Positions 53,087 to 61,335 of a stretch of 64,000 nucleotides of DNA are shown piece after piece. A model generated the notes under the pieces. It ran no database searches. It saw only the letters and a list, made by a program, of their open reading frames with translations, and was not told the DNA's origin. Source of the stretch: SXNM01 sp964586155 (GTDB lineage: Bacteria > Myxococcota_A > UBA9042); contig CAZPHC010000005.1 in NCBI GenBank assembly GCA_964586155.1, forward strand, positions 62,001 through 126,000. The letters are read 5' to 3'. Each line of letters opens with the position of its first letter. Within the stretch, counting starts at the first letter, position 1. The position numbers and the translations under genes are program-made.

Positions 53087-53315
53087 GATCGCGCAACGCG
53101 CGATCGGGCCCCGCGAGCCCGAACCTCCCCAACCGCCCCACAACCCCAACCCCACTGGGGAAGTGTGAAGGGGGCCGGCGGCCCCCTTCACGGGAGGCGA
53201 GCAAGCAGCACCCCAGCCCCATCCACCACCCCCCTCGAGCCGAACCCCAGGGGTTCCCCAAGGGGAAACCCCTTGGGCCGGGAGGATCCAAAGGAGGGCG
53301 GGCAGCCCTCCTTTG
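53087..53315. terminator. Cluster of four strong hairpins between convergent genes
   Basis: Four perfect inverted repeats lie in the 384-base gap 53020-53403. They are GATCGCGC/GCGCGATC (53087-53105, loop 3), TGAAGGGGGCC/GGCCCCCTTCA (53166-53190, loop 3), CCCAAGGGG/CCCCTTGGG (53257-53277, loop 3) and CAAAGGAGGGC/GCCCTCCTTTG (53289-53315, loop 5). CACCCCAGCCCCATCC occurs twice in the gap. One or more may terminate the two convergent lipoprotein genes, but four is more than needed. No gene is seen here. Confidence 0.6.
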
Positions 53316-53403
53316 ACTTGACTCTGAATTGACTTTGGTTTGAACCCTTCGATCGATCACAAAAGCGAAACAACCCTCACGCCAAAAGCAAAACTTCCTC
53401 CAT

Positions 53404-54345
53404 TCATTCCAAAAACCCATACAAATGCCCCACCCGAGAAACCCCACCACAACCCCGACACAACGCAGAAGGCAACCCCGAATTGCGCCTCGTCCGCCCG
53501 GCGACCGCCTTGAACACGGGCCCCGACTTCTCCTCATCACAAGCCAAACACGCATTCAACGACCCATCCTCGAGATGACTCTTCGCCTTCAAAAGCGCCA
53601 TGCAACTACCAAGACATTCCTTGCGAGTATTCGCAGTATTGTACGCCCAGATCGTCGCGCAGGGGGTCGAAAACCCCAGCTTCTCCAAACACGTCACGCT
53701 GGCCTCGAAGCCGTCGCCGATCTGCACCAGGCCGCATTGCCGCACGGGATCGGTCAGGTCGGTCGTGCCCGCGTAGACGGCGAGGTCGGTCAGGCTCGAG
53801 CACAGGCCGCAGCGCCCGGTGTGGGTGACGGTCGCCCCAGCCGACGTCGCCGCCTCGGCCGAGGCGAAGTCGAGTAGCCGGTAGCGCTTGGCGCTCACGG
53901 GCTCGAGCGCGACCGCGCAGACGGCGCCGGCAGGCGGCGGGGCCACGTCGAGCGTCGCGACGCTGTAGGGGTCGACGGCAGGCAAGGCGGGCTCCTCGAC
54001 GAGCTGCCAGCTGCGGAGCTCGGCCAGGGCCGCGGCGTCCCAGCTACGCGGCAGCCAGGTGCTACCGCCGCAGCCGCAGCGCGGAACGCAGCGTGTCTCG
54101 TCGAGGCCGGTGTGGGCGCCGGGCTGGCCAAAGAGCAGCTCGTCGCAGGCGTCGTCGTCGCTGGCCGCGTCGCTGGCCGTGTCGCTGGCCGTGTCGCTGG
54201 CCGTTTCGCTGGCCGTGTCGCTGGCCGCCGCGGTCTTGCCTGCGCAACCGGCAAGCAGGGCGAAGGTCCAGGCCGCCGCCAGCAGGCTGCACGCCCGGCC
54301 GCCAAGGGGGCGCTGTCCCATCGGCTCCGCAAGGGTCTGGCTCAT
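53404..54345 (-). CDS. Cys-containing lipoprotein with DTAS stalk
   Basis: 313 residues, with AGGAG 8 bases before the ATG. The signal peptide ends in ALLAGC. A stalk of DTAS repeats (12-base DNA repeats, about 54165-54225) follows. The globular part has scattered cysteines (CVPRCGCGG, GRCGLC, RQCGL, CLGSCMALL, CLACDEE, CRGCGG) but not the CDDG pattern of its neighbours. It ends in a basic segment and VGHLYGFLE. The last about 100 codons use T and G in third position far more than the rest of the window. Function unknown. Confidence 0.75.
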   Translation of the reverse strand: MSQTLAEPMGQRPLGGRACSLLAAAWTFALLAGCAGKTAAASDTASETASDTASDTASDAASDDDACDELLFGQPGAHTGLDETRCVPRCGCGGSTWLPRSWDAAALAELRSWQLVEEPALPAVDPYSVATLDVAPPPAGAVCAVALEPVSAKRYRLLDFASAEAATSAGATVTHTGRCGLCSSLTDLAVYAGTTDLTDPVRQCGLVQIGDGFEASVTCLEKLGFSTPCATIWAYNTANTRKECLGSCMALLKAKSHLEDGSLNACLACDEEKSGPVFKAVAGRTRRNSGLPSALCRGCGGVSRVGHLYGFLE

Positions 54346-54441
54346 GGGTTGGCTCCTCGTCGCAGGCGATGAGGCCTCGAAGGCAGCGGACGCACGCCCT
54401 CGGGCGCACGCGACGTCGCTTCGGGCCGAAACTCGGGCACG

Positions 54442-56766
54442 TCAGGGCAGCTCGTCGGCACCGATGTCGCTCGGCTGCTTGCGGGTCTGGCCGTCGATGT
54501 CGAGCGGTACCGCCGGCAGCAGGTCGCCCTGGTCAAGGCAGGGCGAGCCTTTCTGCAGGTGCAGGTCGTACGGGGCCGCCGCCGAGACGAACTGCGGCGT
54601 CGCCAGCAGATCCGGGCCGACGACCGTCGCGGAGACCTCGCCGGTGACGCCGTTGAGGCAGTTGCGGCCGTAGCTGCCGAGCGGCGTGTTGGTCACGAAG
54701 CTGCCGCTGCCGGGCGCGGAGACCACGTTGTTGCGCACGTCGACCAGGCCGGTCGAGGTCTTGCCGTCCATGACCGTGCCGCCCTTGCCGAGAAGCACGC
54801 TGTTGTGGGCGAACAGCGGATTGTCGCCGAGCATGTTGGTGCCGTACCACGACAGCGCGACGTGGCCATCGCTGACGATGAAGGCGTTGTTGGCGACGAC
54901 GAGCCCCTTCCAGCTGCCGCCGTTGCGCAGGCGGATCGCCGCCATGTGGCCGATGCCGACGAAGGTGTTGCCGACGATGCGCATGTTGGTGTGTTGGCCG
55001 TTGCGGGTGCAGATGGCGCCCTGGGTCGCCGCCGAGTTGCCGGGGTCGAGGTTCTCGAAGCGGTTGCCGACGAACTCGACGGTGTTGGTCGCGCCGCTGA
55101 TCTGCATGTAGACGCCGCCGATGTAGCTCGTCGAGGCCCACGCCGTCTGCAGGAAGTCGTGGACGCGGAAGCCCTCGATGCGGACGTGCGCCTGGCCGCC
55201 GCCGTTGGCGAAGACGATCGGGCCGCCGTAGTTGCCGCCGATCTTGTTGGCCGCCTCCTTGCCGTCGAGGTCGAAGCCGGCCAGCGTCAGCCAGCTCGTC
55301 TTGGCGTCGATGCGCACGATCGCCGAGTAGGTGCCCGGGCTGGCGCCGACCAACCGCACCGTCTGGCCCGCTGCGGCCTCGAAGCGCACGGGGGCAGCCG
55401 CGCCTGCGCCGGCGATCGGCTTGAACACGAAGCCGGCGGCCTCGGTGTAGGTGCCGCCCGCGACGACGAAGGTCGTCGGGCCGCAGACGCCGTTGGCGTT
55501 GAGCGCGGCGAGCGCCTGGCCGAAGGTCGTGTAGCTGCCCTTGGGCCCGATCGACAGCGTGCCCTTCAGCGTGCCGGCCTTGCACAGGACCTTGACCTCA
55601 CACGTCCCAGCGACGCAGCTGCCGCCCTCGCAGGCGGTGCCGTTGGGGGCGGCGACGTTGCTGCAGCCCTTGCCGGCCTTGCAGGTGTCGAGGGTGCAGG
55701 CGTTGCCGTCGTCACAGCTGGCCACCGTGCCGCCGCCGCAGCTGCCCTTGGTGCAGGCCTCGTCGCTGGTGCAGGGGTCGCCGTCGTCGCAGGGCAGGGT
55801 GTTGGCGGTGTGGCTGCAGCCGGTCGGGCCGCCGCAGTTGTCGGTCGTGCAGAGGTTGCCGTCGTCGCACGCCGCGACCACGCCGACGCAGCTGCCGCCG
55901 GTGCAGCTGTCGTTGGTGGTGCAGGGCTTGCCGTCGTCGCAAGGCCCCGACGCCGGGGCGTGGCTGCAGCCGGTGTCGGCGTCGCAGGTGTCCTGGGTGC
56001 AGGGGTTGGCGTCGTCGCAGTTGGTCGCGCCGTCGGGCTTGCAGCCGTCGAGCGTGCAGCTGTCGCCCGTGGTGCACAGGTCGCCGTCGTCGCAGGGCGC
56101 GCCGCTGGACTGGTGGCTGCAGCCCGTCGTGCCGCCGCAGACGTCGGTGGTGCAGGCGAGGCCGTCGTCGCAGGTCGCTTCGTCGGTCGCGCCGTCGCAG
56201 TCGTCGTCCACGCCGTTGCAGGTTTCGGGGCCGGTGACGACGCAGCCCGGACCGGCGTCGGTGTCGGACGGCGGCGTGGTGTCGGGCTCGGCCGTGTCTG
56301 TGGTCGCCGTGTCGTTGGTCGCCGTGTCGTTGGTCGCCGTGTCGTTGGTCGCCGTGTCGCCGCCGATGCTGTCGCTGGCGGTGGTATCGGGCGCCGCGGT
56401 GTCGGCCACGGTCGTATCAGGTGCTTCGGTGTCGGACGCCGCGGTGTCTGCGGTCGTCGTGTCTGCCTCGGCGGTCTCTGCCTCGGACGCATCGCCGATC
56501 GTCGTGTCCGGGCTCCACGTGTCGACGGTGTCGTCGAGGTCCTTCGCGTCGATGTCGCCCTGGGCGACGTCCTCCGCAGCGACATCGCCGGGCGCCGCGT
56601 CGGCCTCGTCGGCGTCCAGCGCAGCGGCGTCGCCGGAGCGCGTCGGCGCACGGGCGTCGTCCAGGCCGACGTTGATGGTGACGTTGCCACAGGCCCCGAG
56701 CAGGACCAGCGCGAGCGGCCAGGGAGCCAGGAACCGCCAGGGTTGCCGATCGACGCGACGCCGCAT
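54442..56766 (-). CDS. Lipoprotein with MopE-type motif, CDDG cysteine repeats and right-handed beta-helix
   Basis: 774 residues from the ATG at 56766 (GAGGAG at suitable distance; another ATG at 56772 is too close to it). The lipobox is LLGAC. A long acidic stalk of DTATN/DTAEP repeats (about 40-170) precedes ETCNGVDDDCDGATDE, the putative metal-binding motif of MopE-like proteins. Six or more CDDGxxCTxDxC modules follow, to about residue 395. The C-terminal 370 residues form a beta-helix: a leading strand pair (GSYTTFGQALAAL) then ladder-like repeats (IVGNTFVGIGHMAAIRLRNGG, VVANNAFIVSDGHVAL, LVDVRNNVVSAPG), ending with DIGADE. Beta-helices of this type bind or cleave polysaccharide. It is divergent from the Cys-rich lipoprotein gene at 56992. 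Confidence 0.85.
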   Translation of the reverse strand: MRRRVDRQPWRFLAPWPLALVLLGACGNVTINVGLDDARAPTRSGDAAALDADEADAAPGDVAAEDVAQGDIDAKDLDDTVDTWSPDTTIGDASEAETAEADTTTADTAASDTEAPDTTVADTAAPDTTASDSIGGDTATNDTATNDTATNDTATTDTAEPDTTPPSDTDAGPGCVVTGPETCNGVDDDCDGATDEATCDDGLACTTDVCGGTTGCSHQSSGAPCDDGDLCTTGDSCTLDGCKPDGATNCDDANPCTQDTCDADTGCSHAPASGPCDDGKPCTTNDSCTGGSCVGVVAACDDGNLCTTDNCGGPTGCSHTANTLPCDDGDPCTSDEACTKGSCGGGTVASCDDGNACTLDTCKAGKGCSNVAAPNGTACEGGSCVAGTCEVKVLCKAGTLKGTLSIGPKGSYTTFGQALAALNANGVCGPTTFVVAGGTYTEAAGFVFKPIAGAGAAAPVRFEAAAGQTVRLVGASPGTYSAIVRIDAKTSWLTLAGFDLDGKEAANKIGGNYGGPIVFANGGGQAHVRIEGFRVHDFLQTAWASTSYIGGVYMQISGATNTVEFVGNRFENLDPGNSAATQGAICTRNGQHTNMRIVGNTFVGIGHMAAIRLRNGGSWKGLVVANNAFIVSDGHVALSWYGTNMLGDNPLFAHNSVLLGKGGTVMDGKTSTGLVDVRNNVVSAPGSGSFVTNTPLGSYGRNCLNGVTGEVSATVVGPDLLATPQFVSAAAPYDLHLQKGSPCLDQGDLLPAVPLDIDGQTRKQPSDIGADELP

Positions 56767-56991
56767 GGCCATGCTCCTCGAACGTGGCGTCGTCGTCGCA
56801 GATGCAGGCGTCTGCGCGCAGGTCGGCGCGATCGAAGTCTGCCGAACGCCGTGGCGGGGTCAAGGCGCGTGACGGTCGCGCGGCCGGACGTTGGCACGTT
56901 CGCAGAAAAACGTCGCCGCTCTCGACGTTTTTGCCCTAGCCTGTGGCGTGGAGCGTGGTCGCGTCGGCCGCACGGGACGGGGGCGGTGGAC

Positions 56992-57939
56992 ATGGCCGGG
57001 ATGCGACCAGCCCAGATCTCCCTGCCTCTTGCGTCCTTGCGCCTTGCGTCCTTCGCCGGCGCCCTGCTGACGATCGCCGGTGCGAGCGGATGTCTGGCGG
57101 AGCGGACGCCCATCGAGCAGCTGCGGCGCGCGGTCGCCGACACCACACAGGCCACGGTCGATGGGGCTGGCGGCGGCGACGCGGCCGCCACCGACGCCGA
57201 CGCCATCGATGACGCGGCTGCCGACGTCGCCGACATCGACGCGGCCGTGCCGGACACGGCGGAGCCCGACACGGCGGAGCCCGACACGGCGGAGCCCGAC
57301 ACGGCTGAGCCCGATACCACGATCGCAGACACGGCCACCGACGATACGGCCGTGCCCGACACGACGATCGCGGACACGGCCACCGACGATACGGCCGTGC
57401 CCGACACGACGATCGCGGACACGGCCACCGACGATACGGAAGTGCCCGACACCACGATCGCGGACACGGCCACCGACGATACGGAAGTGCCCGACACCAC
57501 GATCGCGGACACCGTGGAAGCCGACACCACCCCGACGTTCGACTGCGGTGCGCTCGTCTGCGACGACGGCAACGCCTGCACCCTGGACGGCTGCACGACC
57601 GACGCAGGTTGCAGCAACGTCGCGCTCGGCGACGGCGCGGCCTGCGACGACGGCAACAAATGCACCGACGCCGGCAGCTGCATCGGCGGCGCCTGTCAGG
57701 GCGGCCCGGTGCTCGCCTGCAGCGGCTCCGGGCCGTGCGTCAACGGCTGCAGCTGCAACCCGAGCGTCGGCTGCACCTGCAGCTTCAAGTCGGGTCCGTG
57801 CGACGCTGGCATCTGCTTCATCAACGGCGCGTGCAACAACGGCGCCTGCGTCGGCACCTTCAAGTGCAGCGACGGCGACCCTTGCACGATCGACTCGTGC
57901 AGCGCCAAGGGCGAGTGCAAGCACAGCCCCGGCTGCTGA
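56992..57939 (+). CDS. Cys-rich lipoprotein with long DTAEP/DTTIADTATDD stalk
   Basis: 315 residues from the ATG at 56992; an ATG at 57001 is possible, and both have weak ribosome sites. The signal peptide ends in GASGC. The stalk of about 110 residues is made of perfect repeats (four DTAEP units, then four 15-residue units). Then come cysteine modules (CDDGNACTLDGC, CDDGNKCTDAGSC, CSDGDPCTIDSC) and a CNPSVGCTCS core. It lies 179 bases upstream of the barrel gene in the same direction and could be the first gene of, or an exported partner for, the sigma-factor operon. Surface location is inferred from the lipobox. Confidence 0.82.
   Translation: MAGMRPAQISLPLASLRLASFAGALLTIAGASGCLAERTPIEQLRRAVADTTQATVDGAGGGDAAATDADAIDDAAADVADIDAAVPDTAEPDTAEPDTAEPDTAEPDTTIADTATDDTAVPDTTIADTATDDTAVPDTTIADTATDDTEVPDTTIADTATDDTEVPDTTIADTVEADTTPTFDCGALVCDDGNACTLDGCTTDAGCSNVALGDGAACDDGNKCTDAGSCIGGACQGGPVLACSGSGPCVNGCSCNPSVGCTCSFKSGPCDAGICFINGACNNGACVGTFKCSDGDPCTIDSCSAKGECKHSPGC
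57253..57517. repeat. Nested 15-bp and 45-bp tandem repeats in coding sequence
   Basis: Four copies of GACACGGCGGAGCCC (57253-57312) are followed by four near-perfect 45-base units (57313-57492) and a partial fifth. All repeats are multiples of three bases, so slippage changes stalk length without breaking the frame. Confidence 0.9.
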
Positions 57940-58118
57940 ACCCAAGCCGCCCCGCTACGTCCTGCGGCGCCCCGCTGCGCAACCATCCTCGCCACGTGTC
58001 CAAGGTTCTGCAGGCCGTCGTCGTCGGCCGCGGCGAAACGCGGGCGTCGGCTGCGGGCTCCTTGGACAAAGGCGCGAAGGGTTCGCGCCCGTCCGGAGAA
58101 TCCCCAGCAGGAGGTGCC

Positions 58119-59039
58119 GTGCTCTCGACCCGCCCGCTCGCAACCCTCGCCCTGCTGACCTTGGTCGGCGCGTCCGCCTCTGCGCGCGCGGCGGCGGGGG
58201 ACGACGCGTGCCGGCCGGCGACCGTCGATGCTGGCGTGGCCGAGGCACCGCAGCCCTGGCGCGAGGCGGTGGCGCAGCTGGTGGCGTCGACGGCGGTGCG
58301 GGGGCATCCGTGGAGCTGCCGCGGCGGTCATGTGGCGCTGACGATGCGCGACGACGGCGCGACGCTGCACGTCCAGCCGGCCGGCGAGCCCGCGATCGCG
58401 CGTTCGCTGCAGCTCCCCGCAGACGTCGTGCCGCTGGGCCAGGCGCTGCTCTGCCTGCCGAGCGAGGCCGTGGCTGCGGCGCCCGTCGCTGCGCCGTCGG
58501 CCGTGACGCCCACGCTGGCCACGGTCCCGTCCGCGGCGGCGGTGGCCGTCAACGAGCGTCTGCTCGTGTCGCTCCACGGTGGCGCGCGCCTGCCCATGCC
58601 CCGCGCCGGCCCGAGTTTTGGCGGCGATCTGCGTGCGGCGATCCCGCTCGGCGCCTGGCTGCCGGACGTGCGCCTGCGCTGGCAACATCGCGGCCCGCGC
58701 CAGGACAACCTCGACGACATCTCGATGGCCGTCGGCCTCGGCCACCGCTGGCGTTGGTCCCGGCTCGAGCTGCGCGCTGGCGTCAGCGTCGCTGCGGCGG
58801 TGCTGATCCACGACCTGCCGAAGCCGGCGGGCCAGGACGTCCGGGTCGATCCGCGCGTCGGCGCCGCCCTTGGCGTCGTCGTGCCGTTGACCTCGCGGCT
58901 GCGGCTGATCGGCGGCATCGACGGCGATCTGGCGCCCTCGCGGATGCCAGCCGGCACCTCGGCGACCACCTCCGGCAGCACGGGGGGCTTCCCCGCCGCC
59001 ACCTACGGCGCGACGCTCGGCTTCGAGGTGGCGCTATGA
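58119..59039 (+). CDS. Exported beta-barrel-like protein, first gene of ECF sigma operon
   Basis: 306 residues from the GTG at 58119, preceded by AGGAGG at 4 bases. A signal peptide (LATLALLTLVGASASARAAAG) leads to a small domain with two cysteines (DACRP, WSCRGG) and then an Ala/Pro linker. The C-terminal about 160 residues have the alternating pattern of an outer-membrane barrel (LHGGARLPMPRAGPSFGGDLRAAIPLG, DISMAVGLGHRWRWSRLELRAGVS, GATLGFEVAL). Its stop overlaps the sigma factor start (ATGA). It may act as the outer-membrane input to the sigma/anti-sigma pair (inferred). Confidence 0.75.
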   Translation: MLSTRPLATLALLTLVGASASARAAAGDDACRPATVDAGVAEAPQPWREAVAQLVASTAVRGHPWSCRGGHVALTMRDDGATLHVQPAGEPAIARSLQLPADVVPLGQALLCLPSEAVAAAPVAAPSAVTPTLATVPSAAAVAVNERLLVSLHGGARLPMPRAGPSFGGDLRAAIPLGAWLPDVRLRWQHRGPRQDNLDDISMAVGLGHRWRWSRLELRAGVSVAAAVLIHDLPKPAGQDVRVDPRVGAALGVVVPLTSRLRLIGGIDGDLAPSRMPAGTSATTSGSTGGFPAATYGATLGFEVAL

Positions 59040-59701
59040 GCCGCGAGGCCACGCTGCCGGCCGCGGTCGTCGTGGCGGCGCCGCGTGCGAGCGGCCCGGG
59101 CGCGTCCGGCGCGGCCCGGTCGCCGCGTGGGCTGCAATCGGCCCCGGACGACGCGCTGTTCTCGCAGATGGCGGCCGGCGATCTGGCGCCGCTCGGCGAG
59201 CTCTTCGACCGCTACCACGGCAACGTGCGCGCGTTCCTGCACACGTTGCAGGTCGACCGCGCCGACGTCGACGATCTCGTGCAGGAGACGTTCCTGACCG
59301 CGTCGCGCGCCGCCGAGGGCTTCCACGCCGGGGCGTCGGCCCGTCCGTACCTCTTCGGCATCGCGGCGCGCCTGGCGTGGCGGCGTCGGCGTAGTTTTGC
59401 CCGGCTGCGCCGCATGCTGACGACGTGGGGCGAACGACCGCAGCCGGCCGCGCCCTCGGCCATCGACCAGCTCGAAGCGGACGAGCAGCGCGCGGCGCTG
59501 CACGCCGGTCTCGCGCGGCTCAGCGAGCGGCATCGGACGGTCCTGGTCATGGTCGAGTTCGGCGAGATGTCGGGCGTCGAGGCGGCGCATGCGCTCGGGC
59601 TGCCGGCCGGAACCGTCTGGCGGCAGCTCGCAGAGGCGCGGGCCCAGCTCGCCAGACAGCTGCAGCCCTTGCGCCCGGCCCGGCGAGGAGGCACGCCGTG
59701 A
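59036..59701 (+). CDS. ECF-family RNA polymerase sigma factor
   Basis: 221 residues; the ATG overlaps the preceding stop by four bases. After a 35-residue Ala/Gly leader come sigma region 2 (LGELFDRYHGNVRAFLHTLQVDRADVDDLVQETFLTASR) and region 4 (LARLSERHRTVLVMVEFGEMSGVEAAHALGLPAGTVWRQLAEARAQL). The length and spacing are those of ECF (group 4) factors. The following gene encodes a zinc-finger anti-sigma-like membrane protein, so activity is probably held by that protein until an envelope signal appears. Confidence 0.92.
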   Translation: MSREATLPAAVVVAAPRASGPGASGAARSPRGLQSAPDDALFSQMAAGDLAPLGELFDRYHGNVRAFLHTLQVDRADVDDLVQETFLTASRAAEGFHAGASARPYLFGIAARLAWRRRRSFARLRRMLTTWGERPQPAAPSAIDQLEADEQRAALHAGLARLSERHRTVLVMVEFGEMSGVEAAHALGLPAGTVWRQLAEARAQLARQLQPLRPARRGGTP

Positions 59702-60744
59702 ACCAGCGACGTTGCGCCCATGCGAGCCTGATCGAGGCCTTGCACGACGGTCGCCTCGGCCCGTCCGAGGCCGCGTCGCTGCATCGTCATCTGCCGACCT
59801 GCGCCGCCTGTCGCGACCACCAAGCGCAGCTGGCCGCGATCCGCGCGGCGTTGCGGGCTCCGACCAAGGCGCCGACGCCGCTCGAGCATCAGCGGGCGCG
59901 CATCGCGCTGCTGCGTGCGGCCAGCGGGACGGCCCGGCCGCGGCGGGTGCCGGCGCCGGGCTGGTGGCTGGCGGTTGCGCTCGTCGTCGCGGCTTCGGCC
60001 GCCGCCGGGGTCGCCACCTGGGGGCCGGCGCTGTGGACGCCAACGCCGGCACCGACCGTCGAGTCGGCGCCGCCGCCCCGCACAGCCGCCGCCCGCACGG
60101 GGAACGCGGACGCCGTCGCGCCGCGTCCGCGACCAGCGTCGCCGCCGCCGGACCTCGTCGTGACGCCCGCCGAGGAGGCGTCAGCGCCGGCTCCCCCGGC
60201 ACCGGTGCCGCCTGCGCCCGTGCCGCCTGCCGCCGATTCGCCGCCCGCGCCGGCCGTGCGCGTCGAACTCACCTCGCCGCCGCCCAGGCCGATGCGGCCC
60301 GCGCAGACGACCGTCGCCACAGCGCGGCGCTCGCGCCGGGACCTGCCCGCGCGGCGGGTCGAGGTCGCCGGCGCCCCGGTGGTCGTCGCTGCGCCGGTGG
60401 TCGTCGCTGCGCCGGCCGTCGACGTCGGTGCCGTCGCGCACGTGCCGGCCGTCGTCCCTGCGCCGCCGGCCATCCCGACGCCCGCGCCAGCCTCGCGGGA
60501 CTTCGCCGGCGCGATGCAGGCGCTCGGCGACGGCGACTTCGGCCTCGCGGCGCGCCTGTTCGCGGCCTTCGCCGCGGCGTGGCCCGCCGATCCGCGCAGC
60601 GACGAAGCGACCTACCTGATCGCCATCGCGCACGAGCGGGCCGGGCGCGTCGACGCGGCCCGGGCCGCAGCCCGCCGCTACCTGCACGACCGCCCCAACG
60701 GGGCCCACCGCGCCAAGGCCGCCCGGCTCGCGAACACGGACTGA
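59698..60744 (+). CDS. Membrane anti-sigma factor with periplasmic TPR-like tail
   Basis: 348 residues from a GTG inside the sigma factor stop (GTGA overlap), with AGGAGG upstream. Residues 31-38 hold the anti-sigma zinc motif HxxxCxxC (HLPTCAAC). One membrane helix (about 89-108) separates the short cytoplasmic anchor from a long Pro/Ala-rich periplasmic linker. The C-terminal about 80 residues (FAGAMQALGDGDFGLAARLFAAFAAAWPADPRSDEATYLIAIAHERAGRVDAA) are a tetratricopeptide-like pair, as in BamD/YbgF-type outer-membrane assembly proteins. It would bind the ECF factor inside and sense an envelope partner outside. Confidence 0.87.
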   Translation: MNQRRCAHASLIEALHDGRLGPSEAASLHRHLPTCAACRDHQAQLAAIRAALRAPTKAPTPLEHQRARIALLRAASGTARPRRVPAPGWWLAVALVVAASAAAGVATWGPALWTPTPAPTVESAPPPRTAAARTGNADAVAPRPRPASPPPDLVVTPAEEASAPAPPAPVPPAPVPPAADSPPAPAVRVELTSPPPRPMRPAQTTVATARRSRRDLPARRVEVAGAPVVVAAPVVVAAPAVDVGAVAHVPAVVPAPPAIPTPAPASRDFAGAMQALGDGDFGLAARLFAAFAAAWPADPRSDEATYLIAIAHERAGRVDAARAAARRYLHDRPNGAHRAKAARLANTD

Positions 60745-60786
60745 GCGCGGCGTTCCATCGATCGCGGCCCGTGGCCCGCCGTCGGG

Positions 60787-61335
60787 TCAGGCGCGGGGCG
60801 CCAGGTCGCCGTCGCCGGCGACGCGCCAGAACATCGCCTCGAGCAAGGGCTGCACCGGCCCGAGGTTGCGCACGACGTCCGACGCCCACTCGATGTAGGC
60901 CATCCGGCGACCTTCGGACCAATCCGCCGGCGGCGCGCTCTGCACGTCGCGGACGTTGCAGATCTTGTCGGCGAGCTTGACCAGCTTCGCGCCTGGCGAC
61001 AGGTGCGCGGCGTGCTCGATCTGCAAGCGCTTGCGCTGGTCCTTGGGCAGCGACTTGTCGTCGGTGACCTCCTCGACCAGCCGCGCGACGGTCTCGCCGA
61101 ACGCCGCCACGAGCTCCTCGCGCGTCGTCTCGGTGTCTTCGAGCGTGTCGTGCAGCAACGCCGCGCAGAGCACGTCCGGGTCGTGGACGTCGCCGACGGT
61201 GGCCAGGACTTCGGCCAGCGCGAGCGGGTGGTTGACGTAGGGCGATGCGTCCGCGTCCTTGCGCCGCTGGTCGCGGTGGCGCTCGGCGGCGAAGGCGGCC
61301 GCGCGGAGGACGGCGGCGGTGGGCGATTCGGTCAT
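60787..61335 (-). CDS. HD-domain (p)ppGpp hydrolase, MESH1-like
   Basis: 182 residues from the ATG at 61335, with AGGAG 6 bases upstream. The RelA/SpoT hydrolase HD signature is complete: RHRDQRRKD, NHPLALA (His36), LLHDTLEDTE (His62, Asp63, Glu66, Asp67) and KLADKICNVRD (Asp123, Asn127). No synthetase, TGS or ACT domain is present, and the length fits the small alarmone hydrolase MESH1 (about 180 residues). It would remove pyrophosphate from (p)ppGpp (or another nucleotide) using manganese. The gene converges on the anti-sigma gene. Confidence 0.9.
   Translation of the reverse strand: MTESPTAAVLRAAAFAAERHRDQRRKDADASPYVNHPLALAEVLATVGDVHDPDVLCAALLHDTLEDTETTREELVAAFGETVARLVEEVTDDKSLPKDQRKRLQIEHAAHLSPGAKLVKLADKICNVRDVQSAPPADWSEGRRMAYIEWASDVVRNLGPVQPLLEAMFWRVAGDGDLAPRA

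Noticed and set aside
54559..56991. Upstream extension of the lipoprotein gene at 56992 into a 1126-residue frame
   Set aside because: The extension is antisense to the beta-helix lipoprotein and is Ala/Val/Gly shadow text; a clear lipoprotein signal follows the ATG at 56992.
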